Below are positions 8,062 to 15,800 of a DNA stretch of 64,000 bases, piece by piece (positions within the stretch are counted from its first letter, which is position 1; every line of letters starts with the position of its first letter). The stretch is taken from NCBI RefSeq assembly GCF_036014115.1, contig NZ_CP107913.1, positions 868,001 through 932,000 of the forward strand, read 5' to 3'. Under the pieces are notes generated by a model that made no database searches, had not been told where the DNA came from, and was given only the letters and a program-made list of their open reading frames with translations. The stretch comes from Streptomyces sp. NBC_00448. Its GTDB lineage: Bacteria; Actinomycetota; Actinomycetes; Streptomycetales; Streptomycetaceae. A program made the position numbers and the translations under genes.

Positions 8062-8439
8062 CTACGCCCGGACGATGCGCTCCACCAACTCCGGCGCCCA
8101 CTCCACGTACTCGACCTCCGCGCCGCCGCGGTGGCGCGCGTACAGGAACCGGCCGGTGGCGCTGGTGCTCTCCGGCGTGGTGATCTCGGCGCCGGCGGCC
8201 GCGAGTACCGCCGTCAGGGCGTCGAGGTCGTCGACGATCACGGTGGCGCCGGCGTGGGCGTAGCGGGCCCGCTCCGCGGGTGGTCCCGCGATGACGAGGA
8301 AGTCGCCGATCGCCGCGAGTTCGACGGAGTCGAAGGCGAAACGGAGATCGGGTTCGGCGCCGGTCAGTTCGCGCAGCAGGGGCAGCGACGAGTCGAGCTC
8401 GTCGGTCCACCGGCGGGCGTAGGTCTTGAGAATGGTCAT
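8062..8439 (-). CDS. VOC-family (glyoxalase/bleomycin resistance-like) protein
   Basis: Protein of 125 residues, one glyoxalase-type betaalphabetabetabeta pair: FAFDSVELAAIGDFLVIAG and FLYARHRGGAEVEYVEWAP are the typical strands. The catalytic or binding role is not predictable from sequence; metal ligands are not all evident. ATG at 8439 follows TGAGGACC. It is divergent from the HxlR regulator at 8534 with a 94-base shared control region, so HxlR probably regulates it. Confidence 0.85.
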   Translation of the reverse strand: MTILKTYARRWTDELDSSLPLLRELTGAEPDLRFAFDSVELAAIGDFLVIAGPPAERARYAHAGATVIVDDLDALTAVLAAAGAEITTPESTSATGRFLYARHRGGAEVEYVEWAPELVERIVRA

Positions 8440-8533
8440 GACGGGTCCTCACGGTCACTTGTGCAACCTGGGCACCGTAGGAGAGTGAGCAGGTCAGAGG
8501 GAAGAACGCACTTTTTCGAAAGAGAGGCACCTG

Positions 8534-8956
8534 GTGGTGACCGACGAGGCGGGCCGGGTTTCACGGGACGCGGACGCCGATGTGACGCGCGCCCACTCCC
8601 TCGCGCGGGAGATCTTCTCCGGCATCGCGAACAAGTGGACGCTGCTGGTGCTCACCGTCCTCGGCGAGCGCACCCTGCGCTTCACCCAACTCCGCGGCGA
8701 GGTGGAGGGCATCAGCCACAAGATGCTCACGCAGACGCTGCGCGGCCTCGAACGCGACGGGCTCGTCGAGCGCACCGTCCACCCGACCGTGCCGCCCCGC
8801 GTGGAGTACGCGCTCACGGACGCGGGCCAGGCGCTGCGCGCGACCGTCTACGGCATGTGCGCGTGGACCCGGCTGCATCTGGAGCACATCGAGGGGTCCC
8901 GGGAACGCTTCGACCGCGCGCGCCGGGAGCAGGCCGGCGCGGCATCCGGCCGGTAG
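8534..8956 (+). CDS. HxlR-family winged-helix regulator
   Basis: Protein of 140 residues. Diagnostic HxlR features: IANKWTLLVLTVLGERTLRFTQL, then GISHKMLTQTLRGLERDGLVERTVHPTVPPRVEYALTDAG in two parts (recognition helix and wing). HxlR regulators respond to aldehydes, quinones, redox state or drugs and usually act on an adjacent divergent gene, here the VOC protein. Tandem GTG codons at 8534 and 8537 are both possible starts behind AGAGAGG. No redox cysteine cluster; the single Cys is in the C-terminal dimer helix. Confidence 0.92.
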   Translation: MVTDEAGRVSRDADADVTRAHSLAREIFSGIANKWTLLVLTVLGERTLRFTQLRGEVEGISHKMLTQTLRGLERDGLVERTVHPTVPPRVEYALTDAGQALRATVYGMCAWTRLHLEHIEGSRERFDRARREQAGAASGR

Positions 8957-9093
8957 GCCCGGCACGACAGCACACCCGCACGCCCGCACGACCGCGCGCC
9001 GCGCCCCCGGTGCGGCCTGGCCGGCCCGGCCGGCGGAATCCTGCGCACAAGTCCGCCAGAGCGAAGATCGGCCGAGACGATAATCTCCGGGGC

Positions 9094-10041
9094 ATGGCTC
9101 AACCTCCCCGTCCCCCGCGGATCGTCACCCGGCTCGTCGACGGCCGCATCCGCGCGTACGACGTGAGCGGCGACGCCACCGGCGTGCTTGCGCCGGTCAT
9201 GAGCTGGCGGCCGTCCGCCGGGGACGACGACGTCGTCGACCACGCCGCCGACACCGGCCTGCGCCACGCGTACTACACCACGCTCGACGCGGCCGTCTGC
9301 GTGGCGGCGGACGGGGCCGAGGTGTGGCGGTCCCGGTTCGAGCCCCGGTCGGACAGGCAGCACGGGCACCGGCCCGGCTGCGTACTGTCGCCGAACGGAC
9401 GTGCGGTGTGGGTCTACCGGCCCGACGCCATGGCCGGCCGCGACCGGGACGACCAGTGGGTCGCCCTGGACGCGGGGACCGGGGCGGTGATCGCCCAGGC
9501 GGATCTGCCGACCGTCGGGCACGCCGGGGTCCAACTGCCGCACCCGGTCAGCGGCGAGGTCCTCCTCGACGTGGGCGAGGGGCAGGACGGCTCGGTCATC
9601 CACCGCGCGTCGCCGGCCGACGGCCGGATGGACCTCTTCACCTATCCCTGGTGGGATCGGTGCCTCATCGACCTGTCGCCCGACGGGCGGTACTTCATGA
9701 CCGTCGACCACGGGCAGGCCGACGCCGCCGTCCACAACTACCCCGACGGCGAGGTGGTGTTCACGCTCACCGTGGACGCCTTCGGGCAGGACCCGGACGA
9801 GGTCTTCGTCGAGTGGAGCGGCGGGTACCTGAGCCCGGACACGCTCATCATCACCCTCATCGGGGAGACCGAGGACGAGCAGGAGTGGTGCCGCCGCTAC
9901 CGCGTCGACGCGCACTCCGGCCTCGTCCGCGGCGAGTTCGACGCGCGCACCGCCGACCCCTACGACTTCCACCCCCTCGGCGACGGCTCCTGGCTCACCG
10001 CGGCCCCCTCCGGCCACCCCACCCGCCGATCCGACGCCTAG
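9094..10041 (+). CDS. Uncharacterised beta-propeller-like protein
   Basis: Protein of 315 residues, cytoplasmic (no signal or membrane segment). It contains propeller-style strand repeats: CVLSPNGRAVWVYRP, then VALDAGTGAVIAQADL, IDLSPDGRYFMTVDHGQ, and a final FHPLGDGSWLTAAPSG. The recurrent SPDG/SPNG turns recall WD40/Lactonase-like folds, but no catalytic motif was seen. A TAATCT hexamer ends seven bases before the ATG, so the transcript could be leaderless. Its neighbours are unrelated. Function unknown. Confidence 0.75.
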   Translation: MAQPPRPPRIVTRLVDGRIRAYDVSGDATGVLAPVMSWRPSAGDDDVVDHAADTGLRHAYYTTLDAAVCVAADGAEVWRSRFEPRSDRQHGHRPGCVLSPNGRAVWVYRPDAMAGRDRDDQWVALDAGTGAVIAQADLPTVGHAGVQLPHPVSGEVLLDVGEGQDGSVIHRASPADGRMDLFTYPWWDRCLIDLSPDGRYFMTVDHGQADAAVHNYPDGEVVFTLTVDAFGQDPDEVFVEWSGGYLSPDTLIITLIGETEDEQEWCRRYRVDAHSGLVRGEFDARTADPYDFHPLGDGSWLTAAPSGHPTRRSDA

Positions 10042-10187
10042 CGGGTCCCGCGGCCGGTCGGGGCGACGGTCCCGCGCCGCCGGGACTGGGCGCCGCCCAC
10101 CGGGCAGCCGACGCCCCCGGTCCACGGAGCGCGCCGGCGGAACCGGTCAACGCGCCACGCTGACAGGCGAGTTGCGGCGCACACGTG

Positions 10188-11135
10188 TCACGGGCCCGCG
10201 GGAGTCCGGGGGGCCGCGGGGAGGAGCCTGCGGGCCTCCCGGTCCGTCACCGGCTCGTCCGGCTCGATGCCGTGCAGGACGTACGCCAGGATCTCGGCGC
10301 CGCGCACCACCCGCGGGCCCGGGCGGTTGAAGTGGGCGGGGCCGTCGAGGACCCAGACCCGGCCGTCGCGGACCGCCGGCAGGTCCGCCCACGCGGGGTG
10401 TCCGGTCAGCAAGTCCGCTTCCGTGAAGGTGCGTTCGGGCGGGAAGCCGCAGGGCATCAGCACGATCACCTCCGGGGCCGCGTCGCACAGCGCGGCCCAG
10501 TCCATGGCGGCGGTGTGCTCGCCCGGGTGGGCCAGCAGGGGTTCGCCGCCGGCGCGGCGGATCTGTTCGGGCACCCAGTGCCCGGCCGGCCACAGCGGGT
10601 CGAGCCATTCGATCGCGGCCACGCGGGGCCGGGGCAGACCCGAGGTCCGGTCCCGTACGGCGTCCAGCCGCCGGTACGCCTCGGCCACCCGGCGCGCGGC
10701 GGTCTCCGGTACGCCGAGGACGTCGCCGACCCGCCGCACGCAGGCGAGCACGTCGGGCAGGGTCCGCGGTTCCAGGCTGATGACGCGGGGCCCGTCGCCG
10801 TCCAGTACGCGTACCGAGTCGGCGACCGCCTCGTAGGAGACCGCGCAGACCTGGCAGAGGTCCTGGGTGAGCACCACGTCGGGCGCGAGGTCCGCGAGCA
10901 GGCCGGCGTCCAGGGTGTACAGGGAGGAACCCCGGTGCGCCGCTCCCCCGACCGCCTCGGAGATCTCCCGGCTGCTCAGCGCGTCGGCGTCGAACTCGGC
11001 GGACGTCACCACCGGCACCGGACCGACCACGTCCGGCGGCCAGTCGCACTCGTGGGTGCGCCCGACGAGGTCGCCGCCGAGGCCGAGTTCGACGACGATG
11101 TCGGTCGCGGCGGGAAGCAGGGAGACGATGCGCAT
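10188..11135 (-). CDS. BtuF-like cobalamin/metal-chelate-binding protein
   Basis: Protein of 315 residues from the ATG at 11135 ([14 protein letters not shown], the canonical start of this family; the longer frame to 11237 adds only Arg/Gly-rich sequence). Two Rossmann-like lobes of the helical-backbone substrate-binding fold: [23 protein letters not shown], then a second lobe from about residue 150 and PCGFPPERT. No signal peptide or lipobox, unlike E. coli BtuF; many actinobacterial members are like this and are labelled cobalamin-binding proteins. No transporter genes lie beside it. Ligand is inference. Confidence 0.8.
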   Translation of the reverse strand: MRIVSLLPAATDIVVELGLGGDLVGRTHECDWPPDVVGPVPVVTSAEFDADALSSREISEAVGGAAHRGSSLYTLDAGLLADLAPDVVLTQDLCQVCAVSYEAVADSVRVLDGDGPRVISLEPRTLPDVLACVRRVGDVLGVPETAARRVAEAYRRLDAVRDRTSGLPRPRVAAIEWLDPLWPAGHWVPEQIRRAGGEPLLAHPGEHTAAMDWAALCDAAPEVIVLMPCGFPPERTFTEADLLTGHPAWADLPAVRDGRVWVLDGPAHFNRPGPRVVRGAEILAYVLHGIEPDEPVTDREARRLLPAAPRTPAGP

Positions 11136-11289
11136 ACCCGAACGGTAGACCGCCCCGTACGGCGCGCGGGACGCACGGCGCACCCGGCCGCGCCTGGGGC
11201 CCGAACCGGCGACGGAACGCCCACCGCGGGCGCACACTGGGGACGGGGCATCGGCGGACCCGGGTCCGCCGGCGGAGGGGAGGTCAACG

Positions 11290-11637
11290 ATGGCCGTACG
11301 ACGGGGACTTCGGTCCGTGGAGGGGCTGTACGTGGCGGCCGTGGGTGCCCTCGCGGTGCTCGGCGCCGTCCATGGCGAGGCCCTCTTCTACCTGCTGGCG
11401 GTCGCCTTGACGCTGCCGTTCGGAGTGCCGGCGCTCGTGCTCGTCTACGGCGGGTACGCCGTCCTCAAGGGCGTCGGCAGCCTCCTGGCGCCGGCCACCC
11501 GCCCCGACGGCAGCGACGCCGCCTGGCTCACCGCCGGCAGCGCCACGCTCAACGTCGCCCTCCTGGTCGGCGCGGCCCTCGCCAACGTCCTGCTGCTCGA
11601 ACACACCCGCCGCCGTCGCCACCCCGCGCCCCGGTAA
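11290..11637 (+). CDS. Small integral membrane protein, unknown function
   Basis: Protein of 115 residues with about three hydrophobic segments (about residues 11-33, 34-56 and 82-103) and a basic C-terminus ([11 protein letters not shown]) that should face the cytoplasm. GGAGGGGAGG at 11274-11283 gives a strong ribosome site for the ATG. No recognised domain. It is divergent from the BtuF-like gene; there is no evident partner downstream. Confidence 0.7.
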   Translation: MAVRRGLRSVEGLYVAAVGALAVLGAVHGEALFYLLAVALTLPFGVPALVLVYGGYAVLKGVGSLLAPATRPDGSDAAWLTAGSATLNVALLVGAALANVLLLEHTRRRRHPAPR

Positions 11638-11682
11638 CGCACCGACCCGGCCTGCCCGCACGACCGTTGACGCGACGCCCGG

Positions 11683-11827
11683 ACAGCGGGACCCCACGAC
11701 GCCACCGCATCCGCGGCACCCGGCCGGTCCCGCCTGCCACCTTCACCACCCCCCGGCCACACCCCCGTGGCGGCCGGGCACGCACCGGAGACGACGATGC
11801 GCGATCATGCCGCGACCGGTCCGGCTC
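11683..11827. repeat. Copy 1 of a ~145-bp imperfect direct repeat
   Basis: Begins ACAGCGGGACCCCACGACGC and ends GGTCCGGCTC. It recurs 153 bases further on (11836). The first ~30 bases and the GACGATGCGCG segment are nearly identical between copies; the middle has diverged. The reverse strand stays open through both copies because 153 is divisible by three. Confidence 0.8.
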
Positions 11828-11835
11828 CCGCCTAA

Positions 11836-11980
11836 ACAGCGGGACCCCACGACGCCACCGCATCCGCGCCACCCGCCCGGCACCGACAGCCGCCTCCACC
11901 GCCCCCCGACCCCACCCCCGCGACGGCCGGACACACCCCGGAAACGACGATGCGCGAACGCGCCACGAACGGTCCGGCTC
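11836..11980. repeat. Copy 2 of the ~145-bp imperfect direct repeat
   Basis: Same unit as at 11683, offset by exactly 153 bases at both ends. Its right end abuts the stop of the alpha/beta hydrolase (11979-11981). Together the copies occupy nearly all of the 341-base gap 11638-11978, in which no credible gene was seen. Confidence 0.8.
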
Positions 11981-12893
11981 AGACGGCTTCACGGGGACCC
12001 ACGTGCTTCCGCAGGAACGCGAGTTCCGCCTCGACGGCCTCTTCGTGCGCGGCGAGGAACGGGGCGTAGTGGCTGCCGGGCAGGTGGACCACCTCGGCGG
12101 CCGGCGCGTTCCCGGCCGCGCGGACGGCGGGGTCGGCGAGCACGCTCTGGTCCTGGTCGCAGACGACCACCAGCAGCGGGCAGCGTATCCGGGAGGCGTG
12201 GCGGCCGGGCCGGTAGCCGCCGATCCGCAGGGCGATCCGGGCGGCGACGGTCTGCTCCCAGCCGGTGTGCCGGCCGTCGGGGTCCAGGGCCAGGTCGCCG
12301 TCCATGGCGTCGGGCGTGGTGAGCGAGGCGACGGCGCCGCGCGGCCCGGCGGTCGGGACCAGCAACGGCGGGCGCCCGAAGGCGCCGCCGAGCGCGTCCG
12401 CGACGCCCCGGCCGAAGAGCCGCAGCGCCGCGAGGGGCGTCATGCAGCGCAGCGCGTGGGGTGCGACCGCGCGGCCGTCGACCAGCGGGGTCTGGGAGAT
12501 CGCGCAGGCCAGTTGCGGGTTGTCGGCCGCGACGCGGAAGAGGTGGCCGCCCGCGAGCGAGAAGCCCCAGGCCGAGATCCGGTCCGGGTCGACGTCGGGC
12601 AGGCCGGCCGCGCAGTCGATCGCGGCGTGCCAGTCGGCGACCTGCTCGTCGAAGTCGACGATCTGGCGCGGCGTGCCGCCGCTCTCCCCGAACCGCCGGT
12701 GGTCGAAGGCCAGGACCGCGAACCCGGCCTCGTTGAACCGCGCGGCGAACTGGTCCGAGGCCGGTTCCTTGGTGACCGAGGTCCCGCCGGCCATGATCAC
12801 GCAGCCGCCGTTGGACCCCGGATAGTGCCAGCCGGCGCATGAGGTGCCGCCGCTGGCGAAACGTACCTTCTCCCGTTGCCTGATCACGGGCAC
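11979..12893 (-). CDS. Alpha/beta hydrolase (dienelactone-hydrolase-like fold)
   Basis: Protein of 304 residues, cytoplasmic. Catalytic triad visible: Ser112 in AWGFSLAGGH, an acid at D246 or D248 in VVCDQDQS, and His275 in LPGSHYAPF. The lid region (residues ~140-230) and FDHRRFGESGG motif resemble the acetyl-xylan-esterase/dienelactone hydrolase group. GTG start at 12893 with GGAGGT five bases upstream. Between it and its probable promoter lie a perfect 15-bp hairpin (12949-12987) and a 14-codon ORF (13029-13073), which suggests attenuation. Substrate unknown. Confidence 0.85.
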   Translation of the reverse strand: MPVIRQREKVRFASGGTSCAGWHYPGSNGGCVIMAGGTSVTKEPASDQFAARFNEAGFAVLAFDHRRFGESGGTPRQIVDFDEQVADWHAAIDCAAGLPDVDPDRISAWGFSLAGGHLFRVAADNPQLACAISQTPLVDGRAVAPHALRCMTPLAALRLFGRGVADALGGAFGRPPLLVPTAGPRGAVASLTTPDAMDGDLALDPDGRHTGWEQTVAARIALRIGGYRPGRHASRIRCPLLVVVCDQDQSVLADPAVRAAGNAPAAEVVHLPGSHYAPFLAAHEEAVEAELAFLRKHVGPREAV

Positions 12894-12948
12894 GTGGACC
12901 TCCGTGGTGATTCCGTCGTACGCGGGTGCGATGTGGGTGCGCTGGGGT

Positions 12949-12987
12949 GCGGGGGCCCGCGGCGTCGTCGTGGCCGCGGGCCCCCGC
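12949..12987 (-). terminator. Perfect 15-bp hairpin between 14-codon ORF and hydrolase gene
   Basis: GCGGGGGCCCGCGGC (12949-12963) pairs perfectly with GCCGCGGGCCCCCGC (12973-12987), nine-base loop. On the minus strand it lies 41 bases after the 14-codon ORF and 55 bases before the hydrolase GTG. No opposite-strand gene ends here, so it serves the minus strand as a terminator or attenuator. Confidence 0.7.
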
Positions 12988-13028
12988 GCCGGGTCGCCAC
13001 CGGCGGTGGCGGCCCGGGGTACCGGCGG

Positions 13029-13073
13029 TCAGCCGGTCAGGACGGGGAACCAGTTGCGCGGGTCGAGGATCAT
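13029..13073 (-). CDS. Possible 14-residue peptide ORF (leader peptide?)
   Basis: ATG at 13073 to TGA at 13029 encodes MILDPRNWFPVLTG. The ATG follows a near-ideal ribosome site, GGAAGGAG, with six bases between. It ends just before a perfect terminator-like hairpin and then the alpha/beta hydrolase gene, and is divergent from the Lrp/AsnC regulator. That layout is that of a leader peptide and attenuator, or of a free-standing peptide gene. A longer in-frame extension to 13223 overlaps the regulator start and looks non-coding. No homology can be claimed. Confidence 0.4.
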   Translation of the reverse strand: MILDPRNWFPVLTG

Positions 13074-13210
13074 CGTGCGCTCCTTCCATGGCTCGGGTCC
13101 ACGAGCGGCGAGGCGCCTTCGGGACGGTGCGGGGTGGATGTCCTCCATGCTTGGGCCGCCGTCCCCGAAACGGGCAGCGCGAGGCGGTGGAATGGGCGAA
13201 ACTTGCTCGC

Positions 13211-14290
13211 ATGGCGCGCGCAACGGCGGATTCCGTACTGAGCCTCATCGACCAGCGGCTGGTGGCCGCGCTGCAGTGCGACGGCCGTCTGACCGCGGAG
13301 CGGGCGGCCCAGGTGCTGGGGCTCAACCCCGCCACCGTGCGCCGCCGCCTGCACGCGCTCGGCGCCGACGGCACGCTGCGTGTCGTGGTCTCGCCGGTCG
13401 CGCGGCCGCGCAACGGAGGCTCGGCCGGCGCCCTGTTCCTGCGCATCCGGGTGCTGCGGGGGAAGCTCGACACGATCGTGGCCGCGCTCGCCGCGCGCGA
13501 GGACATCCCGTTCATCGACATCACCACCTCGGGTGACGAGATCTTCGCGGTCGCCCGGACCGAGCCGGGGTCGCGCGACCCGCTGGTCTTCCGCCAACTG
13601 CCCTCCACCCAGGCGGTGACGTCCCTGGAGAGCGCCACGATCCTGCACGTCTTCCGGCTCACCTCCGAGTGGCGCCACCAGGTGCTGACCGCGGCGGAAC
13701 GCGCGGCGCTGAGCCCGGCCGGCCCGGGACCCGGGTCGGCCGCCGACGGCTCCCCCGGCCCGTACGGTGTCGACACCGACGCGGTGGAGCAGGCTCTGAT
13801 CGACGCTCTCACTCCCGACGCGCGGCTGTCCTCGGCGGCGCTGGCCGAGCGCACCGGCCACCCGGAGAGCACCGTGCGCCGCCGCCTGGCCCGGCTGGCC
13901 GACCAGGGCCGGCTGGTCACCCAGGTGCTGGTCGATCCGCGCCGCCTCGGGCTGCCCATCGAGGCCAAGCTGCTGCTGCACGTGGCGCCGGACCACCTGG
14001 CCGCCGCGGGGCAGGCGCTGGCCGATCACCCCGCGGTGCACGGCGCGTTCGCGACATCGGGCCCCTCGAACCTGCACGCGGCCGCGTACTTCCCGGATCT
14101 GACGGCCCTTTACAACTTCCTCTCCCGGGACCTGGTCGGCCTGGGCATCACCCACGTCGAGACGGCCGTCGTCAGCCGCGCCGCCAAGCGGACTCCCGCG
14201 CTGCCGCAGCCGGTTCAGCCGGTGCGGCCGGCCCCACCCGTGCGCGCGGCCCGGGCCGCCCGACAGACCCACCCGGCCCCCCAGAGGTAG
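13211..14290 (+). CDS. Lrp/AsnC-family regulator with two tandem modules
   Basis: Protein of 359 residues, about twice the usual Lrp length. Module 1: helix-turn-helix at residues ~8-55 (LTAERAAQVLGLNPATVRRR) with a RAM-like ligand domain to ~170. Module 2: HTH at ~198-245 (LSSAALAERTGHPESTVRRR) with a second RAM domain to ~325. A Pro/Ala-rich tail follows. A pseudo-dimeric architecture of this type occurs in several actinomycete regulators. Start could also be GTG 13187. Divergent from the 14-codon ORF/hydrolase unit, its likely target. Effector probably an amino acid or derivative (family knowledge). Confidence 0.88.
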   Translation: MARATADSVLSLIDQRLVAALQCDGRLTAERAAQVLGLNPATVRRRLHALGADGTLRVVVSPVARPRNGGSAGALFLRIRVLRGKLDTIVAALAAREDIPFIDITTSGDEIFAVARTEPGSRDPLVFRQLPSTQAVTSLESATILHVFRLTSEWRHQVLTAAERAALSPAGPGPGSAADGSPGPYGVDTDAVEQALIDALTPDARLSSAALAERTGHPESTVRRRLARLADQGRLVTQVLVDPRRLGLPIEAKLLLHVAPDHLAAAGQALADHPAVHGAFATSGPSNLHAAAYFPDLTALYNFLSRDLVGLGITHVETAVVSRAAKRTPALPQPVQPVRPAPPVRAARAARQTHPAPQR

Positions 14291-14381
14291 GCGGCGCCCG
14301 CGCGTACGCCGACCCGGGACGCCCCCGCCGCACCTTCGCCCACCCCGAAGCGACCCCGTCCCCACCCCCACCCACCCGATT

Positions 14382-14421
14382 TGTCAACGCCATTGACATA
14401 TACCTGGCACCCCTCTACGTT
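14382..14421 (+). promoter_or_regulatory. Promoter of the alpha-xyloside operon
   Basis: TTGACA (14393-14398) and TACGTT (14416-14421) are separated by 17 bp, a good sigma-70-type promoter. The -35 hexamer is also the right arm of an inverted repeat TGTCAA (14382-14387)/TTGACA (14393-14398) with a five-base spacer, a possible second regulator site. Transcription should start near 14428, inside the downstream operator. Confidence 0.75.
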
Positions 14422-14426
14422 TCACC

Positions 14427-14465
14427 GTCGAATCGCTTCGACGCGGTCCGTCGAAGCGATTCGAC
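14427..14465 (+). promoter_or_regulatory. Paired LacI-type operator dyads
   Basis: Perfect 16-bp arms GTCGAATCGCTTCGAC (14427-14442) and GTCGAAGCGATTCGAC (14450-14465) are separated by seven bases. Each arm is itself a dyad, TCGAA-N4-TTCGA with a central CG, the usual form of a LacI-family half-palindromic operator, so two operators stand 23 bp apart. They cover the expected transcription start. The LacI regulator at the operon end (19994) is the natural candidate. Confidence 0.85.
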
Positions 14466-14507
14466 GCAGCGTTCGCCACCCTTCCGACCCCCGTGGAGGT
14501 CCCTTCA

Positions 14508-15800
14508 ATGTCGAAGGCGCGCAGCCGAACAGTCGTGACCGCGATGGCCTTGGCAAGCGCCCTGCTCCTCGCTTCGTGCGGGAGTTCGGGCGGCTCGACA
14601 GGCGACGGCAAGACCCTCAAGCTCTGGCACTACGAAGGCCCCGACAGCGCGATGGGCATCGCCTGGAACCAGGCGATCGCCGAATTCAAGAAGACCCACC
14701 CGGGCGTCAAGGTGGAGTTCGAGGCAAAGGGCTTCGAGCAGATCCAGAAGACCGCCTCGATGGTCCTCAACTCCGATGACGCACCGGACGTGATGGAGTA
14801 CAACAAGGGCAACTCCACCGCCGGGCTGCTGGCCAAGCAGGGACTGCTCACCGACCTGACCCCCGAAGTCACCAAGTACGGCTGGGACAAGCTGCTCAGC
14901 CCGAGTGTGACCACCACCAGCAGGTACAACACGCAGGGCGTGATGGGTTCGGGCGACTGGTACGGCGTCCCGAACTTCGGCGAGTACACGATGGTGTATT
15001 ACAACAAGGACCTCTTCGCCAAGAACGGCGTCCAGGTCCCCACCACGCCCGAGGAGTTCACCGCCGCGCTGGCCGCCTTCAAGGCCAAGGGCATCACCCC
15101 GCTCGCCGACGCGGGCGCCGAGTACCCCGCCCAGCAGTACCTCTACCAGCTGGCGCTGACCAAGGCCGACCGCGCCTGGGTGAACGCCTACCAGCTCTAC
15201 CAGGGCAAGGTGGACTTCCACGACGCGGCCTGGACCTACGCGGCGAACACCTTCGCGGACTGGGTCGCCAAGGGCTACCTCGCCAAGACCTCCAGCGGCG
15301 CCAAGGCCGAGGACGCCGGCGTCTCCTTCATCAGCGGCAAGTACCCGATCTTCTTCTCGGGGAGCTGGTGGTACGGGCGGTTCAAGACCGAGAACAAGTT
15401 CGCCTGGGGCTCGTTCCTGTGGCCCGGATCGAAACTGACGCTCGGCTCCGGCGGCAATCTCTGGGTCGTTCCCAAGAAGGCCAAGAACAAGCAACTCGCC
15501 TACGACTTCATCAACATCACCATGAAGCAGGGCATCCAGAACACCCTCGGAAACAACGGCGGAATTCCGGTGGCGGCCTCTCCCACGGCCATCACCGACC
15601 CGGCCTCGAAGACGCTGATCGAGAACTTCAACAAGATCTCCGCCGCCGACGGCCTCGCCTTCTACCCCGACTGGCCGGTGCCCGGCTTCTACGACGACCT
15701 CGTCTCCGCCGTCCAGAAACTCCTCACCGGCAGCGCCAAGCCGGACCAGGTACTGGACGAGTTGCAGAAGGCGTACGACGCGGGTGCGCCGAAGTCATGA
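14508..15800 (+). CDS. ABC transporter sugar-binding lipoprotein (family 1)
   Basis: Protein of 430 residues. N-terminal lipoprotein signal MSKARSRTVVTAMALASALL with lipobox LASC (Cys24), so it is anchored to the outer face of the membrane. The rest is a family-1 extracellular solute-binding protein (KLWHYEGPDSAMGIAWNQAI; ASMVLNSDDAPDVMEYN; YPIFFSGSWWYG). The ATG at 14508 has GTGGAGGT seven bases upstream. First gene of a five-gene operon with two permeases, alpha-xylosidase and LacI regulator, so the ligand is probably an alpha-xyloside such as isoprimeverose or a xyloglucan fragment (inference). Stop overlaps the next ATG. Confidence 0.93.
   Translation: MSKARSRTVVTAMALASALLLASCGSSGGSTGDGKTLKLWHYEGPDSAMGIAWNQAIAEFKKTHPGVKVEFEAKGFEQIQKTASMVLNSDDAPDVMEYNKGNSTAGLLAKQGLLTDLTPEVTKYGWDKLLSPSVTTTSRYNTQGVMGSGDWYGVPNFGEYTMVYYNKDLFAKNGVQVPTTPEEFTAALAAFKAKGITPLADAGAEYPAQQYLYQLALTKADRAWVNAYQLYQGKVDFHDAAWTYAANTFADWVAKGYLAKTSSGAKAEDAGVSFISGKYPIFFSGSWWYGRFKTENKFAWGSFLWPGSKLTLGSGGNLWVVPKKAKNKQLAYDFINITMKQGIQNTLGNNGGIPVAASPTAITDPASKTLIENFNKISAADGLAFYPDWPVPGFYDDLVSAVQKLLTGSAKPDQVLDELQKAYDAGAPKS

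Noticed and set aside
8459..8490. GTGC-N7-GCAC dyad between the VOC and HxlR genes as an HxlR operator
   Set aside because: Only four-base arms, and no promoter hexamers with acceptable spacing were found around it.
11549..11992. 147-codon minus-strand frame across the 153-bp repeats as a protein gene
   Set aside because: Arg/Gly/Val-rich composition typical of antisense frames in GC-rich DNA, no ribosome site, overlaps the end of two real genes; reported as a DNA repeat instead.
13029..13223. 64-codon version of the small ORF opposite the Lrp gene
   Set aside because: Extends across the regulator start with low-complexity sequence; only the last 14 codons have a ribosome site.
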